In this document: one piece after another, positions 25,666-34,145 of the stretch
Layout: the number at the start of each line of letters is the position of its first letter
How positions within the stretch are numbered: the first letter of the stretch is position 1
Origin: an uncultured Alphaproteobacteria bacterium
Lineage (GTDB): Bacteria > Pseudomonadota > Alphaproteobacteria > Parvibaculales > Parvibaculaceae
NCBI GenBank assembly: GCA_903889655.1
Contig: CAISYL010000214.1
Location: 1 to 57,291 of the forward strand
Direction of reading: 5' to 3'
Length of the DNA: 57,291 nt
Notes under the pieces: model-generated
Seen by the model: the letters and a program-made list of their open reading frames with translations, nothing else
What the model was told of the DNA's origin: nothing
The model's database searches: none
Translations under genes and position numbers: made by a program

Positions 25666-27021
25666 ATGCGTGAACACCCGATGCATCAGCCGAACTTCAT
25701 GCGCCCCCGACTGACCGCGTTTCTGCGTCGCTGGGTATCGGACACGCGCGGGAATTACGCGATCATGTTCGCGCTCGCCCTGGTCCCGATCCTGATCGCT
25801 ATCGGCGCCGCGATCGACATTTCGCAGGCCTATGTCGTCAAGCAGCGCATGACGCGGGCGCTCGACGATGCGGGCCTCGCGGTGGGCGGCATGACGGGTC
25901 TCACTGCGACACAGATCCAGACCTATGCGCAGAATTACTTCAACGCCAACTATCCGGCGAGCAAGATCGGCGTACCCGGTACGGTCAGCGTGACGACAAG
26001 CGGGAATCTCGTGAACCTGTCGGTGAGCGCGACGATGCCGACATCGATCATGAGCATCGTCGGCATCAACACGATCAATATCTCGGCGAGTTCGCAGATC
26101 ACGAAGATGGGCAAGAAGCTCGAGGTCATCCTGGTGCTCGACAACACCGGTTCGATGTCGTCGAGCAACAAGCTGACGACGCTGAAGACGGCGGCGAAGA
26201 ACCTGATCTCCACCGTTTCGGCCGCCGCCGTCAACGTAGGCGATGTCAAGATCGGGATCGTACCCTTCACGACCGCCGTCAATGTCGGTTCGTCGAACGT
26301 GAGCGCGACCTGGCTCAAATGGACTTATGCGCCGACGAACGCCTCCTGCACGACGAAAAACGGCAATGTGACTTGCACGCAGGCATCTGCGACGACGAGC
26401 AAGACCGGCTGGAGCGGCTGCGTCACCGACCGCGACCAGAGTTACGATATTGCGGTCACCGTGCCGTCGACGAGCAACTCCGCAACGCTCTATCCGGCCG
26501 ACGGCGACAATCTCGGCAGCGGCACCAACATCTATAATGATTCTTGCAGCTTGCAGCCATTGATGCCGCTCTCGACGGACTGGACGTCGCTTAATAACGA
26601 AATCACGGCGATGCAGGCCGGCGGCGCCACCAATACGACGATCGGTCTCGTCTGGGGCTGGCAGATGTTGACCCAGGGCGCAACTTTATCTGTGGCGGCT
26701 GCACCCGATCCGACGAAGCTCAACAAAGTGATCGTCTTCCTGACCGACGGCGACAACACCTATTATCGCGCGGGCATCGGCAGCTGCGATGGCAGCAACG
26801 ACTGCACCGGCGCCGACACGCGCACGTCGCTCGTTTGCACGGCAATCAAGAATGCGGGTATCCAGATCTATACTGTGCGCGTCATGGATGGCAATGGAAC
26901 GCTGCTTCAGAACTGCGCATCCGATCCAACGATGTATTACAGCGTGACCGCGGCAAGCCAGCTGACGTCGGTCTTTGCGACCATCGCTCAGGCATTGTCG
27001 AATTTGCGCATCAGCCAATAA
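25666..27021 (+). CDS. TadG-like pilus-assembly protein with von Willebrand A domain
   Basis: A 451-residue protein. The N-terminal segment DTRGNYAIMFALALVPILIA is the TadG/TadE-like membrane anchor followed by AIDISQAYVVKQRM. The vWA domain has the MIDAS motif DNTGSMSS near residue 160 and VIVFLTDGDNTYY further on. TadG is a minor pilus-assembly component thought to anchor the apparatus in the envelope. Disulfide-capable cysteines lie in the C-terminal part (SCDGSNDC). It is divergent from the tadE pair and ends at a strong terminator. Confidence 0.85.
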   Translation: MREHPMHQPNFMRPRLTAFLRRWVSDTRGNYAIMFALALVPILIAIGAAIDISQAYVVKQRMTRALDDAGLAVGGMTGLTATQIQTYAQNYFNANYPASKIGVPGTVSVTTSGNLVNLSVSATMPTSIMSIVGINTINISASSQITKMGKKLEVILVLDNTGSMSSSNKLTTLKTAAKNLISTVSAAAVNVGDVKIGIVPFTTAVNVGSSNVSATWLKWTYAPTNASCTTKNGNVTCTQASATTSKTGWSGCVTDRDQSYDIAVTVPSTSNSATLYPADGDNLGSGTNIYNDSCSLQPLMPLSTDWTSLNNEITAMQAGGATNTTIGLVWGWQMLTQGATLSVAAAPDPTKLNKVIVFLTDGDNTYYRAGIGSCDGSNDCTGADTRTSLVCTAIKNAGIQIYTVRVMDGNGTLLQNCASDPTMYYSVTAASQLTSVFATIAQALSNLRISQ

Positions 27022-27038
27022 ACAATCAGCTGACAAAT

Positions 27039-27068
27039 GAAAAGGCCCGCTTGAGAGCGGGCCTTTTT
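27039..27068. terminator. Bidirectional terminator after tadG
   Basis: AAGGCCCGC (27042-27050) pairs with GCGGGCCTT (27057-27065) across a TTGAGA loop, with A- and T-runs on either side. It serves both tadG and the opposing CpaC-N-domain gene. Confidence 0.88.
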
Positions 27069-27090
27069 AACGATCAGAAATGAAACGCCG

Positions 27091-27639
27091 TCAATTCGCC
27101 TGACCGCCGCCGCTGTTGCCGCCGGCGCCCGAGGCCGCGCCGCTCGCGGCGGCGCTGGCCGACGAGGCCCGGCTCAGGGTCGGCAGGAAGTTTTCCGATG
27201 CGTCGGCCGGATTGACCACGGGTTCGCAGCGCGGTGCGCAGCTATAGGTCGACTGCCCGGATCCGCGCATCAGCGTCACGACGCCGCTAGATTGCGCGAC
27301 GACGGCGAGATCGAACTGGGCGACCTGCTTTCCGCTGGAATCGAGAGCAATGAAATTGGTCTTGCCATAGCCGCGTCCGAGCACATAGACGGTCTGCGGA
27401 TTTTCGACACTGACATCGGCGATTGCCGGATTGCCGACCATGACGGTCGCGATCGGCGCCGGCAGATGAAGAGCCTTCTGCTCGTTGATCTCGACCTTGA
27501 ACTCCGCCGCCACAGCCTGGACGGACAGGAGAGAGCAGGCCAGCGCGGCGCCGCCGACGAAGCGCATGACGTGAAGCCGTGAGGGCGCGGGAAATTGCGA
27601 AGGCATGGGCAGGGCCATCTTTCTCGGGCGGCGACCCAT
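27091..27639 (-). CDS. Secretin N-terminal-domain pilus protein (CpaC-N-like)
   Basis: About 182 residues. After a signal peptide (FVGGAALACSLLSVQAVAAE) the protein has EFKVEINEQKALHLPAPIAT, VGNPAIADVSVENPQTVYVL and GKTNFIALD. This is the N-terminal pilus domain also found at the start of the cpaC secretin encoded at 30669. The secretin pore domain is missing. The C-terminal part has YSCAPRCEP and a Ser/Gly/Ala-rich tail. It may be a periplasmic pilotin-like partner of CpaC. ATG 27639 was chosen because of GGAGCGGCGA upstream; 27651, 27618 and 27606 are alternatives. Confidence 0.75.
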   Translation of the reverse strand: MGRRPRKMALPMPSQFPAPSRLHVMRFVGGAALACSLLSVQAVAAEFKVEINEQKALHLPAPIATVMVGNPAIADVSVENPQTVYVLGRGYGKTNFIALDSSGKQVAQFDLAVVAQSSGVVTLMRGSGQSTYSCAPRCEPVVNPADASENFLPTLSRASSASAAASGAASGAGGNSGGGQAN

Positions 27640-27763
27640 TCGCCGCTCCATGGCGGAGAGTAAGCCCAAGGAATGAACGATTTGTTGACCGTAATCGAGA
27701 GGGTTTTCTTTACCGCTGTTTAAGACGCATGAGATTAATTTCACCTTGCACTCGGAGGGAAAA

Positions 27764-28513
27764 ATGTTCGGAACGGATCGCGCGGCGCAGACATCTCCGG
27801 ATAAAGCGAGAAGTTTGCGCGGAATCCGCATTCTGGCCGACCTCGAGCCCAAGGAGCTGGCTCTTCTCGCCGCCGAATGCAACTGGCGCTCATACGCCCG
27901 CAACGACATCATCTTCTCGGCCGGACAGGGCGGCACGCGGGGCGACGTGGTTTTCGTCGTTTCCGGTTCGGTCCGGCTTGCCCGCCCCACCGGGCCGAAT
28001 GGCCGTATTTCCTATGTCGACCTTCATGCCGGCGGTCAGTTCGGCGAGACGGCCATACTCGGCCTCGACGACAGCGACCTGGCCGCGATTGCCCGCGAGG
28101 ACGCCCTGATCGCGCTTCTGCCCGAGACGCGCTTTTCCGAGTTGCTGGCCCGGCAGGAATCCGTTTCGCGCGCCCTTCTGTTTCAATATGCGAAATTGCT
28201 TCGCGCCAGGGAGGCGGCAACCGAGGCCGCGTCCGAAAGCCAGCCCGGCGCGACCGGCGCGCAGCGCGTCTACGCGGAACTGCTTGCGCTCGCCGAACCC
28301 CGCGGCCCCGCCAACGGTGCAGAGGGGCAGGGCGATCTTTTCGTCGCCCGTCTGCCTCGCCACCGCGAACTTGCCGACCGGCTGTCCACCACGGAAGAAG
28401 TGGTGGCCGGCGCCATCGCCGAACTGGTGCGGCTCGAAATTGCCCAACGCGACTATCCGGGCCTCAGAATAAAGAGCGAAGCGGCCTTGCGCCGCATCTG
28501 CGAATCCCGTTAG
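27764..28513 (+). CDS. Crp/Fnr-family transcriptional regulator
   Basis: A 249-residue protein. The cyclic-nucleotide-binding fold is visible in LADLEPKELALLAAEC, NDIIFSAGQGG, GDVVFVVSGSVRLAR and GGQFGETAILG. The C-terminal helix-turn-helix is LPRHRELADRLSTTEEVVAG followed by AIAELVRLEIAQRD. The Fnr cysteine cluster is absent, so it is not an oxygen-sensing iron-sulfur protein; the effector is unknown. The ATG is preceded by GGAGGGAAAA. It lies next to the Flp pilin gene, so a role in pilus expression is plausible. Confidence 0.85.
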   Translation: MFGTDRAAQTSPDKARSLRGIRILADLEPKELALLAAECNWRSYARNDIIFSAGQGGTRGDVVFVVSGSVRLARPTGPNGRISYVDLHAGGQFGETAILGLDDSDLAAIAREDALIALLPETRFSELLARQESVSRALLFQYAKLLRAREAATEAASESQPGATGAQRVYAELLALAEPRGPANGAEGQGDLFVARLPRHRELADRLSTTEEVVAGAIAELVRLEIAQRDYPGLRIKSEAALRRICESR

Positions 28514-28608
28514 CGCGAACGACGCACGGGCACTCTCAAGGATTCTCGACGAAAGCGGGGCCGCGGCGCATGAGCGCCAGCGGTGTCCTTTCATGTAATC
28601 GCCCGGGC

Positions 28609-28623
28609 TTAACCCGCTATTAA
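28609..28623. promoter_or_regulatory. CtrA-type binding box
   Basis: TTAA CCCGCTA TTAA fits the CtrA full-site consensus TTAA-N7-TTAA exactly. CtrA is the alphaproteobacterial cell-cycle response regulator and is known to activate pilA in Caulobacter. Binding here is inferred from the motif. Confidence 0.55.
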
Positions 28624-28788
28624 CTATTATCCGAATGTCGTTGCTGTAAATTGAAGAAAGAAGAATCGATAACTACTTAGGTACGCGAGGCGAATACAAT
28701 AAATAATGATGGATTTACATAAAGCCGCGACAATACAACTAGAATTGCAGGCATCTCGCTCCGCTTCGTTAGTATTCAAGTAATGATG

Positions 28789-28804
28789 TGGCACTAGGCT
28801 TACC
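28789..28804 (+). promoter_or_regulatory. Sigma-54-like promoter sequence
   Basis: TGGCAC followed after 5 bp by TTACC resembles TGGCAC-N5-TTGC(A/T) with a single mismatch at the -12 G. The position, about 85 bp before the pilin ATG, is suitable. It is a candidate only. Confidence 0.25.
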
Positions 28805-28887
28805 GCCAGTCCAACCGAGGGCTATCTCCCGAGCGACGCCCGAGGAGATTGGTGCTGTCGAGAAGTCACATGTGAAGGAGACTCATA

Positions 28888-29052
28888 ATGGGTCAGTTTC
28901 TGAAAGCTTTTGCGAAGAATGAATCGGGTGCGACCGCGATCGAATACGGTCTCATCGCCGCCGGTATCGCCGTTGCCATCGCGACGATCGTCACCACGAT
29001 CGGTACCGATCTGACCGCGAAGTTCAACGCGATCGACTCCAAGCTGAAGTAA
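28888..29052 (+). CDS. flp: Flp-family type IVb pilin
   Basis: A 54-residue prepilin: MGQFLKAFAKNESG, then ATAIEYGLIAAGIAVAIATI as the processing and hydrophobic segment with the conserved Glu-Tyr, ending TAKFNAIDSKLK. It is cleaved by CpaA and assembled into the adhesive Tad pilus. The ATG follows GTGAAGGAGACTCATA, a strong ribosome-binding site. A 15-bp terminator stem follows, which allows pilin to be expressed at higher levels than the assembly genes downstream. Confidence 0.95.
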   Translation: MGQFLKAFAKNESGATAIEYGLIAAGIAVAIATIVTTIGTDLTAKFNAIDSKLK

Positions 29053-29112
29053 GCTTCGCCAGGTTGGGCGGGTGCGGCTCTCCGCTCCCGTCGAAACCCG
29101 ATGCGCTACAGC

Positions 29113-29153
29113 AAGCCGCCAGATCCAATCCTGGATCTGGCGGCTTTGTTTTT
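29113..29153 (+). terminator. Terminator after the Flp pilin gene
   Basis: AAGCCGCCAGATCCA (29113-29127) pairs perfectly with TGGATCTGGCGGCTT (29132-29146) across a 4-nt loop and is followed by TGTTTTT. Confidence 0.9.
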
Positions 29154-29277
29154 AACGTCTCGTTCACCAATTGACGCAGGTGTTTACGCCAAATTTACGG
29201 TCTTGCGTTCAAAATTCCAATGAACAGAACCAGTTGGTCTGCAGAAGTCTGCCGATCCGCCAACCAGAAGCCAGGGC

Positions 29278-29793
29278 ATGTTCGTATTGGGCACATTGCC
29301 GATTGTCGTCTTCGCGGCCGCGATGATCTTCGCGGGCATTCGCGATCTGACGACCATGACGATCCCGAACTGGCTCACGCTGGGGCTCGCGCTGGCGTTT
29401 TTCATCGGCGCCCTTCTCGTCGGCATGCCGCTGACGGAAATCGCGCGTCACGCATCGGCGGGGCTCGCGCTTCTTCTGGTCGGCATGGGCCTTTTCAGCA
29501 TGGGCTGGATCGGCGGCGGCGATGCAAAATTCGTGGCCGCGGCTTCTCTCTGGGTCGGTTGGGCGCAGGCGCTGCCCTATCTGCTCGTCGCCACCATTCT
29601 CGGCGGCGGGTTGACTGTCCTGATCCTTCTCTACCGCACGATGCCGATCCCCGGTTTTTTCTTCCGGGTCGACTGGCTCGCGCGACTGCATGACCGCAAG
29701 GAAGGTGTTCCCTACGGTCTGGCGCTGGCGGCGGCGGGACTGATGATTTTTCCGGAGACGGATGTTTTCCGGATGGCCCTCGCATTGGGTTGA
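29278..29793 (+). CDS. cpaA: Prepilin peptidase CpaA/TadV
   Basis: A 171-residue inner-membrane aspartic peptidase (A24 family). The two catalytic Asp are in IRDLTTMTIPNWLTL and IGGGDAKFVAA, within the usual hydrophobic segments. It removes the leader of Flp and the TadE-type pseudopilins. The start ATG follows a weak GCCAGGGC. It is the first gene of the assembly operon that runs to tadC, and lies about 225 bp after the pilin gene. Confidence 0.92.
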   Translation: MFVLGTLPIVVFAAAMIFAGIRDLTTMTIPNWLTLGLALAFFIGALLVGMPLTEIARHASAGLALLLVGMGLFSMGWIGGGDAKFVAAASLWVGWAQALPYLLVATILGGGLTVLILLYRTMPIPGFFFRVDWLARLHDRKEGVPYGLALAAAGLMIFPETDVFRMALALG

Positions 29794-29878
29794 TGAGCGG
29801 CCGCGGAGCATTCGGTCTTCGCGGGTATGGATGATTTGACGGGAAGCAGGTTTTCCGTCGAATGAAAGGAAGCGGGAC

Positions 29879-30664
29879 GTGAACGGCGCACGCATCGGAG
29901 TTCTGGTTTTGGCAGTCGTCGCCGCGGGTCTTGCGGCGCTGCTGGCGCGCGGTCTTGTCTCGAGCAAGCCCGAGCCGGTGCAGCCCGTCGCCGTGGTCCC
30001 GACGACGCAGGTTCTTGTGGCGTCGACCAACGTCGATCGCGGGGTGCGTCTCGCGGCCGGAGATCTGCGCTGGCAGGCCTGGGCAGCGGGTCCGGTCTCG
30101 CCCGAACTCATCACCAAGGATGCAAAGCCCAACGCGATCGATCTTTATGCAGGCTACGTCACCCGCGCGCCGATCATGAATGGCGAACCCGTCATCGTTT
30201 CGAAGCTCGTCGATCTGAAGACCGGCGGCTACATGTCGGCCCTCATTACGCCGGGTATGCGCGCCGTGGCGATCACGGTTTCGCCTGAGACGAGCGCGGG
30301 CGGCTTCATCCTCCCGAACGATCATGTCGATGTGATCCTGACGCACAAGGTACGCGAAAGCGGCATGGGCGAAGAGGCGGTGCGCGGCGAAACGTTCCTT
30401 CGGAACGTGCGCGTTCTCGCCATCGACCAGCGTTTCAAGGAAGAGGGCGACCAGGTCGCCATCGGCAAGACCGCGACGCTCGAGCTTTCGAGTTCGCAGG
30501 CCGAACTCCTCGCGACGGCCCAGGCGGAAGGTACGATTTCGCTTTCGTTGCGCAGTCTGGAAAAGGCCGACGAGGCCGTTGCGGATACCGACGGCACGAA
30601 GACGGACGGTGCAGTCATCCGCATTGTGCGGTACGGCGCGGAAAAAACGGTTCGGGTGAGGTAG
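29879..30664 (+). CDS. cpaB: Tad pilus assembly protein CpaB (RcpC)
   Basis: A 261-residue protein starting with GTG. It has an N-terminal membrane anchor (IGVLVLAVVAAGLAALLARG) followed by VLVASTNVDRGVRLAAGDLR and WQAW, the SAF-domain-like opening of CpaB, then MRAVAITVSPETSAGGFILP and NDHVDVILTH. CpaB is a periplasmic component that works with the CpaC secretin. It precedes cpaC by a few bases. Confidence 0.9.
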   Translation: MNGARIGVLVLAVVAAGLAALLARGLVSSKPEPVQPVAVVPTTQVLVASTNVDRGVRLAAGDLRWQAWAAGPVSPELITKDAKPNAIDLYAGYVTRAPIMNGEPVIVSKLVDLKTGGYMSALITPGMRAVAITVSPETSAGGFILPNDHVDVILTHKVRESGMGEEAVRGETFLRNVRVLAIDQRFKEEGDQVAIGKTATLELSSSQAELLATAQAEGTISLSLRSLEKADEAVADTDGTKTDGAVIRIVRYGAEKTVRVR

Positions 30665-30668
30665 CGCC

Positions 30669-32123
30669 ATGCGTTTGGGCACGGGCAAGATCATGAAATT
30701 CCTCCGCACCGGCGGTCTGCTGGCCGCGATGCTGGCCGTTTGCGCCTCCTCGATCCCGGCCGATGCCGCGGTCGGCGACGCCGATTACGTCAAGATCGAA
30801 CAGGGCGGCGTCGGCAAGACGTCGCGCTCGATCGTGCTTGGCCTCAACAAGGCTGCCGTCGTCGAATTGCCGGTCGCGGCCCGCGACGTTCTCGTCTCCA
30901 ACCCGAAGATCGTCGACGCGGTCGTGCGTTCGGCGACGCGCACCTATCTCATCGGTCTTACCGTCGGCCAGACCAATGCCTTCTTCTTCGACGACAAGGG
31001 CCGGCAGATCCTCAATCTCGAAATCAATGTCGAGCGCGACCTGACGGAACTTCGCTCCGCGTTGCGTCAGTATTTTCCCGACGCGCATATCGACGTGCAG
31101 GCGATGAACGATCACATCGTTCTGTCGGGGTCCGTCGCCAATGCGGTCGATGCAGACAAGGCGCGCGATCTCGCCGAGCGCTATGTTGCGCAGGATGGCG
31201 GCAGCGCCGGCGGCAGCGGACAGGATTCCGGCAAGGTCGTGAACATGCTCGCCGTCGACGGCAAGCAGCAGGTCATGCTGAAGGTGACGGTCGCCGAAAT
31301 GCAGCGCAACGTCATCAAGCAGCTCGGCATCAACCTGTCGGCCGCCGATGGCGGAATGCTCAACATCGCGACCTCCAACCCCTTCTCCATCCAGGGCACC
31401 GTGCTTGGTGGCCTTTCGACGGCGGGGTCGGGCGTGCAGGTCGGCGGGACGACGATCGGCAGCACGTTGAAGGCGCTGGAAGAGGACGGTCTCGTCCGCA
31501 CGCTTGCCGAGCCGACGCTGACCGCGATTTCGGGCGAAGGCGCGAAATTCCTTGCCGGCGGCGAATTTCCCATCCCGGTTTCGAAGGACCAGGACGGCAA
31601 CATCACGGTCAGCTACAAGCCTTTCGGCGTGGGTCTCGCCTTCACGCCGGTCGTGCTGAGCGAGGGCCGTATCAGCCTGAAGATTTCGACCGAAGTCAGC
31701 GAGCTGACGACGCAAGGTCAGTACACATCGAATGGCTTCACCATTCCGGGGCTGAACGTCAGGCGGGCGGAAACGACGCTCGAACTGCCGTCCGGCGGTT
31801 CGCTCGTCATGGCCGGTCTCCTGTCGGACAAGACGAAGCAGAATATCGACGGCGTGCCGGGCGCCAAGGACCTGCCGGTTCTGGGCGCGCTCTTCCGCAG
31901 CCGCGATTATCAGAAGAACGAGACCGAACTCGTGGTCGTGGTCACGCCCTATATCGTCGATCCGACGAACCGCAAGAAGATCGCCCTGCCGACCGACGGC
32001 TTCGCGCCCGCCAGCGACATGGACACCATTCTGATGGGCAAGCTCAACGCGACCTACCGCGCGAACGGCGACGCCCCGACGGACAAGAAGCTGAAGGGCC
32101 CGGTCGGGTTCGTGGTGGATTGA
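30669..32123 (+). CDS. cpaC: Tad pilus secretin CpaC (RcpA)
   Basis: A 484-residue outer-membrane secretin with a signal peptide ending SIPADAA. The N-terminal pilus domain is SRSIVLGLNKAAVVELPVAA with TYLIGLTVGQTNAFFFD, then a BON-like domain (VLSGSVANAVDADKAR) and the secretin pore domain with LAEPTLTAISGEGAKFLAGG, VGLAFTPVVL and LVVVVTPYIVDP. It is the outer-membrane pore through which the Flp pilus passes. The cpaD gene begins directly after the stop. Confidence 0.95.
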   Translation: MRLGTGKIMKFLRTGGLLAAMLAVCASSIPADAAVGDADYVKIEQGGVGKTSRSIVLGLNKAAVVELPVAARDVLVSNPKIVDAVVRSATRTYLIGLTVGQTNAFFFDDKGRQILNLEINVERDLTELRSALRQYFPDAHIDVQAMNDHIVLSGSVANAVDADKARDLAERYVAQDGGSAGGSGQDSGKVVNMLAVDGKQQVMLKVTVAEMQRNVIKQLGINLSAADGGMLNIATSNPFSIQGTVLGGLSTAGSGVQVGGTTIGSTLKALEEDGLVRTLAEPTLTAISGEGAKFLAGGEFPIPVSKDQDGNITVSYKPFGVGLAFTPVVLSEGRISLKISTEVSELTTQGQYTSNGFTIPGLNVRRAETTLELPSGGSLVMAGLLSDKTKQNIDGVPGAKDLPVLGALFRSRDYQKNETELVVVVTPYIVDPTNRKKIALPTDGFAPASDMDTILMGKLNATYRANGDAPTDKKLKGPVGFVVD

Positions 32124-32140
32124 TGGGAACCGAGGACAAG

Positions 32141-32854
32141 ATGAGCCACATGCTTTCCATCCGCGTCGCGCTGCGTATGCTGCCCGTCGCCGTCGTTTTC
32201 GCCGCCTCTTTCGCATTGTCTGGTTGCGGCGGCTACAACGACGCCGGCCTGGCCAACAGCGAACCGGAATACCGGCACCCGATCGCCGTCGATCAGGATG
32301 TGCAGACGCTGACGGTCGCCGCGCCGCGGGACAAGTCGGGCCTCTCCGACGAGGACCGCCATGCGGTGGCGGCCTTCGCCACCGGCTACAAGGATCGCGG
32401 TCACGGCGCGCTGACAGTCTCGACGCCTTCCGGTTCGCCGAACACGACGACCGCGATGAACATCCTCGTCGACGTTCGCGACGCGCTGGCCGAAAAAGGC
32501 ATCGCGCCGAATGCGGTGAACTACACGCCGTACCGCGCTTCCGCGGCCAACACGGATGCGCCGATCATCCTTTCCTACAAGCGGTATGTGGCGACGCCGA
32601 GCGCCTGTGGAGACTGGTCGTCGGATTACGCGGACGATCCGACCAACAACACGCCGCCCAATTTTGGCTGCGCGTCCCAGAACAATCTGGCGGTTCTCGT
32701 CGCCGACCCGGCCGATCTGGTGACGCCGCGCGACAGCACACCCCGCGACGGGGCGCGTTCGGCGGTCGTTCTCGGCAAGTATCGTCAGGGTCAGATCACA
32801 GCGACGGAACGCAGCGCCAATGACTCGGCAGCGGTAAGTGAGGTCGGCAAATGA
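32141..32854 (+). CDS. cpaD: Tad pilus lipoprotein CpaD
   Basis: A 237-residue lipoprotein. The signal peptide RVALRMLPVAVVFAASFALS ends at the lipobox LSGC. The CpaD family features are VDQDVQTLTVAAPRDKSGLS, GYKDRGHGALTVSTP, ACGDWSSDYADDPTNNTPPN and FGCASQNNLAVLVADP. CpaD is a lipoprotein partner of the secretin. ATG 32141 has GAGGACAAG upstream; ATG 32123, overlapping the cpaC stop, is an alternative. Its stop overlaps the cpaE start by 4 bp (ATGA). Confidence 0.9.
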   Translation: MSHMLSIRVALRMLPVAVVFAASFALSGCGGYNDAGLANSEPEYRHPIAVDQDVQTLTVAAPRDKSGLSDEDRHAVAAFATGYKDRGHGALTVSTPSGSPNTTTAMNILVDVRDALAEKGIAPNAVNYTPYRASAANTDAPIILSYKRYVATPSACGDWSSDYADDPTNNTPPNFGCASQNNLAVLVADPADLVTPRDSTPRDGARSAVVLGKYRQGQITATERSANDSAAVSEVGK

Positions 32855-34128
32855 GCAATGCAGTGCGTAAACAAGATACGGAAGCTCCGCCGATGCCGGG
32901 TGACGAGGGTCCTGCTCCGGCTCTGAAGCCGGTCCCGCGGATCACGATCCATGCTTTCTGCGAGCATCCCGAAACCGGCGGCGCCATCCAGCGCGCCGGC
33001 GAGGACCGCCGCCTCGCCAAGGCCCATCTTACGGTTCACATGGGCGGCATCAAGGCGGCCGTCGAACAGTATCAGACGAACGGTACGCCCAATCTCATTC
33101 TCGTCGAGACGAAACTCGGCGGCGCCGAACTCTTCGTCGATCTCGCAGCGCTGGCCGACGTCTGCGATGCCGGCACCAAGGTCGTCGTGATCGGCCACCT
33201 GAACGACGTCTCGGTCTATCGCGAGATGATCCGCCAGGGCGTCAACGAATATCTGGTGACGCCGCTTCATCCGATGCAGATCATCGAGGCCGTGTCGCGG
33301 CTCTACGCCGATCCGGACGCGCCGCCGATCGGCCGTTCGATCGCCTTCATGGGCGCCAAGGGCGGCACGGGTTCGAGCACGATCGCGCATAATGTCGGCT
33401 GGTGCATTTCGACCCGCATGCAGGAAGACGTGATCATCACCGATCTCGATCTGCCTTTCGGTACCGCCGGTCTCGACTTCAATCAGGATCCAGCGCAGGG
33501 CATCGCCGATGCGCTGACTTCGCCCGAGCGTCTCGACGACGTGCTGCTCGATCGCCTGCTCGTCAAATGCTCGAACCATCTGAGCCTTTTCGCGGCGCCG
33601 GCCGTTCTCGACCGTGACTTCGACATGGATGCGGACTCATACGAGTCCGTGCTTGAAATCGTGCGCGAGACGGTTCCCTGCGTCATCGTCGACCTGCCGC
33701 ATGTCTGGTCGGCCTGGACGAAGAAGCTGCTGCTCTCCGCCGACGACATCGTCATCACGGCGACGCCGGATCTCGCGAGCCTCAGGAACACCAAGAACAT
33801 CATCGATCTCGCCCGGCAGACGCGCGCCAATGACGGCATGCCGCTCGTCGTCATCAACCAGGTCGGCGTGCCGAAGCGCCCGGAAATTCCGGTGAAGGAT
33901 TTCGCGGAAGCGATCGGCGTCGAACCTGTGCTGGTGCTGCCGTTCAATCCGGGCCTCTTCGGCACGGCCGCGAATAACGGCCAGATGATCGAGGAACTCG
34001 ACCCCAAGGGAAAGACGACCGAGGGGCTGCGGTTCCTCGCCAAGCAGCTTTGCGGCCGCCAGGCGGCGCCCGTGAAGAGCAGTTCGTCGATCTTCCCATT
34101 CCTGAAGCGGTTGTCCCGCAAGGGCTGA
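32851..34128 (+). CDS. cpaE: Pilus assembly ATPase CpaE (ParA/MinD-like)
   Basis: A 425-residue protein. The N-terminal half is a receiver-like domain (NLILVETKLGGAELFVDLAA, NEYLVTPLHPMQIIEAV). The C-terminal half is a ParA/MinD-type ATPase with the deviant Walker-A motif GAKGGTGSSTIAHNVG, VIITDLDLPFGTAGLDFN and the strand VIVDLP. CpaE localises the Tad machinery and is needed for assembly. Coupled to cpaD by a 4-bp overlap, and followed after 17 bp by cpaF. Confidence 0.93.
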   Translation: MSNAVRKQDTEAPPMPGDEGPAPALKPVPRITIHAFCEHPETGGAIQRAGEDRRLAKAHLTVHMGGIKAAVEQYQTNGTPNLILVETKLGGAELFVDLAALADVCDAGTKVVVIGHLNDVSVYREMIRQGVNEYLVTPLHPMQIIEAVSRLYADPDAPPIGRSIAFMGAKGGTGSSTIAHNVGWCISTRMQEDVIITDLDLPFGTAGLDFNQDPAQGIADALTSPERLDDVLLDRLLVKCSNHLSLFAAPAVLDRDFDMDADSYESVLEIVRETVPCVIVDLPHVWSAWTKKLLLSADDIVITATPDLASLRNTKNIIDLARQTRANDGMPLVVINQVGVPKRPEIPVKDFAEAIGVEPVLVLPFNPGLFGTAANNGQMIEELDPKGKTTEGLRFLAKQLCGRQAAPVKSSSSIFPFLKRLSRKG

Positions 34129-34145
34129 ACCGGAAGGAGTAACGC

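Larger units (their letters stand above)
28514..28887. other. Long AT-rich gap upstream of the Flp pilin gene
   Basis: This 374-bp gap has no ORF that I support. It is less GC-rich than its surroundings and contains a perfect CtrA-type box (28609-28623), a sigma-54-like sequence (28789-28804) and the pilin ribosome-binding site (AAGGAG near 28875). It probably contains the regulated promoter of the pilus structural gene. Confidence 0.6.

Noticed and set aside
30615-32216. A 533-residue minus-strand ORF
   Set aside because: It is antisense to cpaC and has no family motif.
30740-32854. A 704-residue plus-strand ORF that would fuse a leader to CpaD
   Set aside because: Its first 460 residues are an out-of-frame reading of cpaC. 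Only the last part is CpaD, which has its own lipoprotein signal and start.
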